From Pseudoalteromonas sp. H105 (lineage in GTDB: Bacteria; Pseudomonadota; Gammaproteobacteria; Enterobacterales; Alteromonadaceae): a stretch of DNA of 64,000 nt. The notes below the pieces were generated by a model. That model searched no databases, had not been told where the DNA came from, and was given only the letters and a program-made list of their open reading frames with translations. The position numbers were made by a program, and so were the translations under genes. The stretch spans positions 62,001 through 126,000 of the forward strand of contig NZ_LOFH01000001.1 in assembly GCF_001469215.1 (NCBI RefSeq), read 5' to 3'. Positions 57,648 through 64,000 of the stretch are shown one piece after another. Positions within the stretch are counted from its first letter, which is position 1, and each line of letters starts with the position of its first letter.

Positions 57648-59591
57648 TTAAATGTCTTTGGGTTTTTCGATGTAATACCCTTGAACACCATCTAAACAGA
57701 GCGTTTCAACAATGTGTTTCTCTTCTTGGCTTTCTATGCCTTCTGCAAAAACGCTAACGCCTATCCTGTGAGCTAAGTCGACCATCAAGCGCATAAAGTA
57801 TTGATTATTTTTATCTTCCTCAAGACCTCGAGTATAGCTGGCATCCATTTTGATAAAGTCAGGTTTTAAGTCGCGGAAGAACTTAAATGAAGTTAAACCT
57901 ACACCAAAGCGTTCAACCGTAATACGCGCGCCAACACGGTGTACCATATCGATAAAGCGCTTACTGGCTTTAATGTTTTGTTGCAAGCCGAACTCACTGA
58001 CTTCAAATATCAATTTTGATGCAATATTTGTGTCTTTAAGTAAACGACGCTCAAGCCAAATAACAAACTGATCATTATGTGCGCTTGATGCAGTCACGTT
58101 GATGCCAAAGTACTTCTCTGAAAAATTTCGGCTCTTAATTTTTTCTAATGAAGTATCAATAATCAAGCGATCGATTTCAATTGCCATATCAAGCTTTTCG
58201 GCCATGGCTAAAAATGAAGCGGTAGGGAGCACTTGGCCTTCTTCAGTTTTAAAGCGCACTTGTATTTCTGCATACGCTTTTGCGCTTTTGCCTATCGGCA
58301 TAATGTTTTGCATGACTAAGTGTACGCGCTTTTCTTCTATTACTTCGTTAATCACTTTACGCCAATTTTGATTACCAAACCCTGCGCTCACATTATTGAT
58401 AAGGTCAGTTTCACGTTGTACATGCCACGCGTTGGCTTGTTTTGATTGAGCCATGCTCATTGCATTATCAACAATAGAAAGCAATTCACCTAACGGCTTC
58501 CCTTTTTCGTAACCAACGATTCCAGTATTTGCAACTGAACTGAGTTCTTGATTTTGTTGATATTGCGTAAATCGCGACTGAAGATTGTCACCAAATCGTT
58601 CAGATTCTTTTAACGGAATATTAGGCAGTACCACGGCAAAGTCAGAGCTGTTTAATCGGAAAACCTTACTCGCAGTATAAGTGCCACTAATATGTTTGAT
58701 AATATCAGCTACCGCTTTCACGTACTCATCGCCTTTTTGATAGCCACGTGTTTGGTTGATAACTTGTAATTCACTACAACGAACCATTGCTAAAGAGCCA
58801 AATGTGCTTTTTTCGCTGCTTTCTATGTGTTTTTCGTAATACTCTACAAACATATTCCTGTTACCAAGATCTGTAACCGTATCTTTATAGGCTTCTTGTT
58901 TTATAGAATGCGCAGCATTTTGAATATCGTCATGCTTAGTTTGTAAAAAGTGTGATAATCGATTAAAGCTTGGCACAAGATCTGAGGCTAATTTTTTAAT
59001 TTTACTGCTATCGATTGCGGTATCTAGGCCATCATTAACTTGATTTTGATTTATGTAAACATCAACAACATCTGCAACCGTCATACTGATATTTCGGTTT
59101 AGCCTTTTAAGCATTGCTTTCATGAAGATAACAGGAATAACGGCCATTACACCAGACACTAATATTACAATAAAAATAGCGTGCTGTAGCAAAAGCGCCA
59201 AATTATTTGCGTTAATCGTAAATTCAACTTTTATATCGGATGCGTTATTAACTGCAAACTGTGGTCTGATGGAGTTAAAGGTTGAATTAACTAATGAAGC
59301 AAAAGCTGGTAAAGGAGTAGGGGACTGAATGTTAACTATTTCTTTCCCATCATAATCGCGCAATATAAACGAAGAAAATGCACTTCCATCGAGTAACGCT
59401 TGTTGGATTTTTTGCGGAGAAAAATCATCCATTGTTTGTGCGTTTATGTAAGAGCTAATTACGTTTTGTGCAGATTTTTGTTTATTACTTACGGCATTGT
59501 CAAAAGCAGATGCAACAAAGTAACCCCCAATACTAGCGAATAGTAACCAGGATATGAGTTGTATAAATATGAGTTTTTTAAAACCAGCCAT
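57648..59591 (-). CDS. csrD: CsrD/MshH-like protein with degenerate GGDEF and EAL domains
   Basis: 647 residues against 646 in E. coli CsrD. Two membrane helices (about 8-27 and 130-155) flank a periplasmic domain. A HAMP-like and coiled segment leads to a GGDEF-like domain (about 225-385) whose active site reads RLNSSDFAVVLP, lacking GG[DE]EF. The EAL-like domain (about 405-640) has AEIQVRF in place of EAL. Both enzymes should be inactive, as in CsrD, which targets the sRNAs CsrB/CsrC for RNase E cleavage and so controls CsrA. In vibrios the homologue MshH heads the MSHA pilus locus. The symbol rests on architecture and length. The start at 59591 has a normal membrane-anchor N-terminus. Confidence 0.75.
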   Translation of the reverse strand: MAGFKKLIFIQLISWLLFASIGGYFVASAFDNAVSNKQKSAQNVISSYINAQTMDDFSPQKIQQALLDGSAFSSFILRDYDGKEIVNIQSPTPLPAFASLVNSTFNSIRPQFAVNNASDIKVEFTINANNLALLLQHAIFIVILVSGVMAVIPVIFMKAMLKRLNRNISMTVADVVDVYINQNQVNDGLDTAIDSSKIKKLASDLVPSFNRLSHFLQTKHDDIQNAAHSIKQEAYKDTVTDLGNRNMFVEYYEKHIESSEKSTFGSLAMVRCSELQVINQTRGYQKGDEYVKAVADIIKHISGTYTASKVFRLNSSDFAVVLPNIPLKESERFGDNLQSRFTQYQQNQELSSVANTGIVGYEKGKPLGELLSIVDNAMSMAQSKQANAWHVQRETDLINNVSAGFGNQNWRKVINEVIEEKRVHLVMQNIMPIGKSAKAYAEIQVRFKTEEGQVLPTASFLAMAEKLDMAIEIDRLIIDTSLEKIKSRNFSEKYFGINVTASSAHNDQFVIWLERRLLKDTNIASKLIFEVSEFGLQQNIKASKRFIDMVHRVGARITVERFGVGLTSFKFFRDLKPDFIKMDASYTRGLEEDKNNQYFMRLMVDLAHRIGVSVFAEGIESQEEKHIVETLCLDGVQGYYIEKPKDI

Positions 59592-59741
59592 GTTTTAGTC
59601 TTTCATTCGTTCAAAAGGGAAGGAATCAAGTCCTTGATATATCAACGTATATATCTAATAAATTGTGTAATTTAAGATAATTACTTTTGATTGGCTTAGA
59701 TTAGAGGAAATACTGAGAAATGTCTAATTGATTCGTTAAGT

Positions 59742-59818
59742 TGGCTCCCCCTCCCCGACTCGAACGGGGGACCTGCGGATTAACAGTCCGTCGCTCTAAC
59801 CAACTGAGCTAAGGGGGA
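59742..59818 (-). tRNA. tRNA-Asn (GTT)
   Basis: 77 bases including encoded CCA. Minus strand: acceptor TCCCCCT / AGGGGGA-type pairing, D-arm GCTC / GAGC, anticodon loop CTGTTAA (anticodon GTT), T-loop GTTCGAGTC. Distal member of a four-gene tandem array. Confidence 0.95.
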
Positions 59819-59848
59819 ACTACAATAACTTAAACTTACTATATGATT

Positions 59849-59925
59849 TGGCTCCCCCTCCCCGACTCGAACGGGGGACCTGCGGATTAACAGTCCGTCG
59901 CTCTAACCAACTGAGCTAAGGGGGA
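59849..59925 (-). tRNA. tRNA-Asn (GTT)
   Basis: Identical in sequence to the preceding copy over all 77 bases. Separated from it by 30 bases of unrelated AT-rich spacer. Confidence 0.95.
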
Positions 59926-59949
59926 ACTACATATCATATTACATAAACT

Positions 59950-60026
59950 TGGCTCCCCCTCCCCGACTCGAACGGGGGACCTGCGGATTAACAGTCCGTC
60001 GCTCTAACCAACTGAGCTAAGGGGGA
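59950..60026 (-). tRNA. tRNA-Asn (GTT)
   Basis: Third identical 77-base copy; spacer of 24 bases to the previous one. Confidence 0.95.
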
Positions 60027-60047
60027 ATCGTTTATGGCTGAAAAACT

Positions 60048-60124
60048 TGGCTCCCCCTCCCCGACTCGAACGGGGGACCTGCGGATTAACAGTCCGTCGC
60101 TCTAACCAACTGAGCTAAGGGGGA
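60048..60124 (-). tRNA. tRNA-Asn (GTT), promoter-proximal
   Basis: Fourth identical copy, first to be transcribed; spacer of 21 bases to the previous one. A strong promoter lies directly upstream. Confidence 0.95.
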
Positions 60125-60150
60125 AGCGTCATGCCTTTCAACGGGGCGAA

Positions 60151-60179
60151 ATATTAATGATGGAGCCGCAAAGTGTCAA
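60151..60179 (-). promoter_or_regulatory. Strong sigma-70 promoter of the tRNA-Asn operon
   Basis: On the minus strand a perfect -35 TTGACA (60174-60179), a 17-base spacer and -10 TAATAT (60151-60156), followed by the GC-rich discriminator TTCGCCCCG. This is the layout of stable-RNA promoters under stringent (ppGpp) control. Confidence 0.85.
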
Positions 60180-60667
60180 CATAAAAACTTCATAAATTCA
60201 AAAAAGTAGTTTATTCGATGTTTTTATGTTCGATCTGCGTGTTTTCTAGCAGTAATCGTGCAATTAATAACACACCAAAAAGAAACATTTCAGCAGAAGA
60301 GCGAATAATTAGGTGAATTTTTTCGAAATCTCACTTTACTGAAATTTTAAAAAATCATGATTTGGTATCAATTTTAATATCAAAAATACAAAAAGAGTGC
60401 TTTTGTATGCTTTGCATTAATTTTTAAAGTTTAATGACTATTTCTTGTTGTGTTCTACAAATCGGTTACTTTGTAAAAATGCTAAATAGTTATAACGTGT
60501 GATTTGTATCAATCGCCTACTAATAAATAATACATAAAAAACAACATAAAAAGCATTTTGTACTTTAAATTCATAATCCTAACTAGGTTAAATGTTTACC
60601 CCTGTGTAATACATGAGGGTAAATAAGCGATTTCAGCAGGCATAAAGCGTGTTTTTTCAGCAGAAAA

Positions 60668-60713
60668 GCCAAAATCATTTAAGTTAGTATTTGCCAACTT
60701 AAATGATATTGGC
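60668..60713. repeat. 18-base inverted repeat
   Basis: Left arm GCCAAAATCATTTAAGTT (60668-60685), right arm AACTTAAATGATATTGGC (60696-60713), one mismatch, 10-base loop. No T-tract follows, so it is not a standard terminator. It could be a protein-binding site or an RNA structure. Confidence 0.6.
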
Positions 60714-60756
60714 CATCTGTGGGTGAGTTAAACCCCTTGATTGGTGCGGGTTTGCA

Positions 60757-60787
60757 AGAGTTATCCACGGTTTCTGTGGATAACTCT
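60757..60787. promoter_or_regulatory. Inverted pair of DnaA boxes
   Basis: Perfect 12-base arms AGAGTTATCCAC and GTGGATAACTCT, seven bases apart. The right arm contains a consensus DnaA box (TGTGGATAA at 60775-60783), and the left matches 8 of 9 (TTATCCACG at 60761-60769). Could bind DnaA to control a promoter or reset its nucleotide state. Confidence 0.55.
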
Positions 60788-61219
60788 GTTTATTAAAGTT
60801 TAAGAACATCATCTACGCTATATTTTTCGGGCGCTGTAAGGATATCAAGCACTAAAAACATTTTTTTTATTTATATTAAAAACAGCAACTTAAAAAATCA
60901 GCCTGAATGAGTAGACCTTGATGAGGAAAATTATTCGTGACGATAAGATATAAGCAAGTTTTGTGTAAAAAATCAGCGCTCGCTGAGAGGGATTTGTTAA
61001 AAAAGTGACATAATTGTATTTTTATTGTTTTTAAGTCGAGTTGTAGTGTAATTGTTATGAAACGACCTAAAACTTACACTTTACTTTGTATTTTATACAT
61101 ATAAAGCACCATAAAACTGCATATATTAATAAGTATATTGATTCATTTGATAAATGCGTGGCTTGCAACGCCTTGATGCTTTAAAATGATAGGCTAATAA
61201 AAGAGGCTTATTTATTCCC

Positions 61220-62599
61220 ATGCGCGCAAATTTGCAAACAAACACACCCCCTGATTTATTAAACTCTCCAATAGTGCCGACGCTTAAACGAATGACGATC
61301 CCGATGATCTTCGGCATGATCACGTTAATGATGTTTAATATTGTTGATACATTTTTTATTAGTTTGTTGGGAACAGAGCCTTTAGCTGCTGTTAGCTTTA
61401 CTTTCCCCGTTACGTTTACAGTGATTAGTTTAGCGATAGGCTTGGGCATTGGAACTTCAGCAGTTATAGCAAAAGCATTAGGCAGTAATAATATTGAAGA
61501 GGCACGATTTGATGCCAGTATGGCATTGGTAATTGCTGTCATTATGGTGCTTATTTTATCTTTATTTGGTTATTTATTAATTGAGCCGATATTTAAGTTA
61601 TTAGGAGCAGGACCGAACACACTGCCATTAATCCACGACTATATAAGTATCTGGTTTATGGGCAGTGTGTTTTTAATCACCCCGATGATCGGTAACTCTG
61701 TTTTGCGTGCAAGTGGCGACACAAAAACGCCTAGTATTGTGATGGGAGGGGCAGGGTTAATAAATGCAATACTTGATCCAATCTTTATATTTGGCTTTGG
61801 CCCAATACCTGCCATGGGTATTAAGGGGGCCGCGATTGCCAGTGTCATTGCTTGGTCAGTGGCTGTGGTGATCATTTTATATATTTTAGCCGTAAAAAAA
61901 GGCCTGTTGAGTTTACACGCGACAAATCAAACGCCGATGGCTTCCGTCAAGAAAATTTTAAGAATTGGATTTCCGGCTGCGGGGGCGAATATGCTGACAC
62001 CTATTGCGATGGCTGTCATGACGGCATTAGTTGCAAGTTATGGGCCTGAAGCCGTTGCAGCATTCGGGGTGGGCAGCAGAATTGAATCGATAGCAAGCCT
62101 TGTTGTGTTGGCACTGTCTATGACATTGCCGCCTTTTATAAGTCAAAACTTTGGTGCGGGTAAACTGGGTCGTGTAAAAGCAGCGTATTGTTCAACGTTA
62201 AAGTTTGTAATGATCTGGCAATTTCTCATTTATTTATTATTGATTGCGTTTTCAGGTGTAATCAGTCAGTTGTTTGGTAAAGAGAAAATGGTCATCGATG
62301 TTATTACTTTATTTATATATACATTACCGCTTAGTTACGGTTTTCAAGGCGTTATAATATTGTCTAACTCCTCTTTTAATGCCTTACACAAGCCGATGAA
62401 TGCGTTAATTCTTAGCGTTATTCGGCTATTTGTATTTTATGTTCCGTTTGCTTATGTTGGCAGTTTAGTTGCCGATTTACCTGGTTTATTAATAGGTGCA
62501 GTAATAGGCAACGTGTTTACTGGCGTACTAGCGTATAAGTGGTTTATTAAAGAACTCAATGCCATTAATAATCAACCCGTCAAGGAGTGCCAAGTATGA
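61220..62599 (+). CDS. MATE-family multidrug/sodium efflux transporter
   Basis: 459 residues, twelve membrane helices in two MatE halves: [19 protein letters not shown] at about 24 starts the first, and [20 protein letters not shown] at about 250 the second. [19 protein letters not shown] and [17 protein letters not shown] are strongly typical of the family. Exports cationic drugs or metabolites in exchange for Na+ or H+. Its stop overlaps the uvrB start (ATGA), so it is co-translated with uvrB, an unusual partner. Confidence 0.9.
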   Translation: MRANLQTNTPPDLLNSPIVPTLKRMTIPMIFGMITLMMFNIVDTFFISLLGTEPLAAVSFTFPVTFTVISLAIGLGIGTSAVIAKALGSNNIEEARFDASMALVIAVIMVLILSLFGYLLIEPIFKLLGAGPNTLPLIHDYISIWFMGSVFLITPMIGNSVLRASGDTKTPSIVMGGAGLINAILDPIFIFGFGPIPAMGIKGAAIASVIAWSVAVVIILYILAVKKGLLSLHATNQTPMASVKKILRIGFPAAGANMLTPIAMAVMTALVASYGPEAVAAFGVGSRIESIASLVVLALSMTLPPFISQNFGAGKLGRVKAAYCSTLKFVMIWQFLIYLLLIAFSGVISQLFGKEKMVIDVITLFIYTLPLSYGFQGVIILSNSSFNALHKPMNALILSVIRLFVFYVPFAYVGSLVADLPGLLIGAVIGNVFTGVLAYKWFIKELNAINNQPVKECQV

Positions 62600-64000
62600 G
62601 TGATCATTTCCAATTGGTATCGCAGTTTACCCCCAGTGGTGATCAACCGACTGCGATAGCGCAGTTATGCGAAGGTTTAGAGGCTGGCTTAGCACATCAA
62701 ACTTTATTGGGTGCTACTGGCACAGGTAAAACATTTACCATGGCAAACATTATTAATGATCTTAATCGTCCTACGATCATTATGGCACACAACAAAACGC
62801 TTGCAGCGCAGTTATATGGGGAGATGAAAGAGTTCTTTCCTAACAACGCGGTAGAGTATTTCGTATCGTATTATGATTACTATCAGCCTGAAGCGTATGT
62901 TGTTGCTAGCGACACGTTTATTGAAAAAGATGCGTCGATTAATGAACATATTGAGCAAATGCGATTAAGTGCAACGAAAGCCTTGTTAGAGCGCCGAGAT
63001 ACGATAATAGTTGCTTCAGTATCCGCTATTTATGGTTTGGGTGATCCCGATTCGTATATGAAAATGATGCTTCTACTTAAAGTAGGCGAAACGGTCGATC
63101 AACGCGATATGCTTCGCCGTCTTGCTGAATTGCAATACACGCGAAACGATATCGACTTTAGTCGTGGCACATATCGAGTACGAGGTGAAGTCATTGATAT
63201 ATTCCCCGCAGAGTCAGAGACTTATGCTGTACGGGTAGAAATGTTCGATGATGAAATTGAGCGATTAAGTATTTTTGATCCTCTCACAGGCGCAGTTGAA
63301 AAACACATAGTACGAGCCACCATTTATCCTAAAACGCACTATGTGACACCACGAGAGAAGATCCTCGATGCAATAGAACATATTAAGGTTGAGCTAAAAG
63401 AGCGCCGTGCTCAGTTACTCAGCGCTAATAAGTTAGTTGAAGAGCAACGTGTTGCGCAGCGAACGCAGTATGATATTGAAATGATGACCGAGCTTGGCTA
63501 TTGTTCGGGCATTGAAAACTACAGCCGCTATTTATCAGGTCGTACACCGGGCGATCCGCCGCCAACCTTACTTGATTACTTACCTGATGACGCACTAATG
63601 ATTATTGACGAATCCCATGTCACTGTGTCGCAAATTGGGGCCATGTATAAAGGTGACAGAAGCCGAAAAGAGAACCTTGTTGAGTACGGTTTTAGAATGC
63701 CCTCAGCAATGGACAATAGACCATTGCGTTTTGAAGAGTTTGAAGCCATCGCGCCGCAAACTATTTATGTTTCTGCCACCCCTGGCGATTTTGAACTGGA
63801 GCGTTGTGGTGATGATATTGCAGAGCAAGTTATCCGCCCAACGGGGTTACTTGATCCCATAATTGAAGTCCGTCCGGTTGGCTCCCAAGTCGATGATTTG
63901 TTATCGGAAATATACAAACGTGTTGAGATTGATGAACGCGTACTCGTGACCACGCTGACCAAGCGTATGGCAGAAGACTTAACGGATTATTTGAACGAGC
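62596..64000 (+). CDS. uvrB: UvrABC excinuclease subunit B, 3' truncated by window edge
   Basis: The first 468 codons of UvrB, about two thirds of the usual 670 residues. Walker A is [10 protein letters not shown] (about 40). The beta-hairpin region that clamps damaged DNA contains [17 protein letters not shown], then [34 protein letters not shown] is the DExH motif, and [11 protein letters not shown] motif III. The frame is open to base 64000. Nucleotide excision repair: receives DNA from UvrA and recruits UvrC. Starts in an ATGA overlap with the MATE gene, with AAGGAG upstream (62582-62587). An SOS box is not visible immediately ahead, as the start lies inside the previous gene. Confidence 0.96.
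   Translation, partial: MSDHFQLVSQFTPSGDQPTAIAQLCEGLEAGLAHQTLLGATGTGKTFTMANIINDLNRPTIIMAHNKTLAAQLYGEMKEFFPNNAVEYFVSYYDYYQPEAYVVASDTFIEKDASINEHIEQMRLSATKALLERRDTIIVASVSAIYGLGDPDSYMKMMLLLKVGETVDQRDMLRRLAELQYTRNDIDFSRGTYRVRGEVIDIFPAESETYAVRVEMFDDEIERLSIFDPLTGAVEKHIVRATIYPKTHYVTPREKILDAIEHIKVELKERRAQLLSANKLVEEQRVAQRTQYDIEMMTELGYCSGIENYSRYLSGRTPGDPPPTLLDYLPDDALMIIDESHVTVSQIGAMYKGDRSRKENLVEYGFRMPSAMDNRPLRFEEFEAIAPQTIYVSATPGDFELERCGDDIAEQVIRPTGLLDPIIEVRPVGSQVDDLLSEIYKRVEIDERVLVTTLTKRMAEDLTDYLNE

Larger units (their letters stand above)
60180..61219. other. 1-kb non-coding region between tRNA operon and MATE gene
   Basis: AT-rich, no open frame with support on either strand. It contains a long inverted repeat (60668-60713), a DnaA-box inverted pair (60757-60787) and, near the right end, the promoter of the MATE/uvrB unit. 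A small RNA could be hidden here, but none was recognised. Confidence 0.5.

Noticed and set aside
60757..60787. Chromosomal replication origin
   Set aside because: Only two DnaA boxes, no dnaA, gidA or dnaN nearby, and no AT-rich 13-mer cluster seen.

Overview
The window reads as chromosomal DNA of a low-GC marine gammaproteobacterium of the order Alteromonadales, most like Pseudoalteromonas. This is inferred from gene content and order: an Ala/Lys-repeat RsxC in an rsxABCDGE-nth operon, a TonB-receptor/2OG-oxygenase/TPR-sulfotransferase locus, a CsrD homologue, and tandem tRNA-Asn genes. No database search was possible, so names rest on motifs, length and context.

Layout. 1-5.7 kb: the 3' part of a TonB-dependent receptor followed by a 2OG-Fe(II) oxygenase-like protein, a small lipoprotein, a retropepsin-like protein and a convergent TPR-sulfotransferase. 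5.8-12.3 kb: a receiver-Hpt phosphorelay protein with no kinase domain, an H-NS-like protein, helicase RadD and an RraB-like protein. 10.6-17.7 kb: tamA-tamB (outer-membrane biogenesis), a periplasmic binding-fold protein and a periplasmic cyclophilin. 17.7-22.2 kb: queF, syd, a Zn-ribbon protein gene with a small partner, a GNAT acetyltransferase, gloA and a probable broken small gene. 22.3-29.9 kb: two periplasmic binding-fold proteins, a PAS-GGDEF diguanylate cyclase, a membrane AraC regulator, an S41-like peptidase and MipA. 30-36.7 kb: an Orn/Lys/Arg decarboxylase, a DUF2306 membrane protein, two more membrane AraC regulators and a deletion-broken DJ-1/PfpI gene.

37-51 kb is the plastic part. 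Two inverted relatives of one IS3-family element (a 0.7 kb remnant and a nearly complete copy) bracket a TrmB-like regulator, a serine hydrolase and a chemoreceptor, with a third IS end inside. Beyond a second diguanylate cyclase come two truncated copies of the 3' third of nth, at 44707 and 48525, with the intact nth at 50503. All three share the same inner boundary, at the FGW codons of nth. Between them lie two cargo blocks: IS110 transposase plus LysR/enoyl-CoA hydratase, and an HD-domain protein plus a GlxA-like regulator. This looks like serial acquisition of DNA at the 3' end of nth, with the gene restored each time. No tyrosine or serine integrase is visible in either block. It is the most unusual structure in the window.

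50.5-64 kb is conserved core: the rsx electron-transport operon ending in nth, csrD, four near-identical tRNA-Asn genes behind one strong promoter, a 1.1 kb non-coding region with a DnaA-box inverted repeat and a second long inverted repeat, a MATE transporter, and uvrB running off the end.
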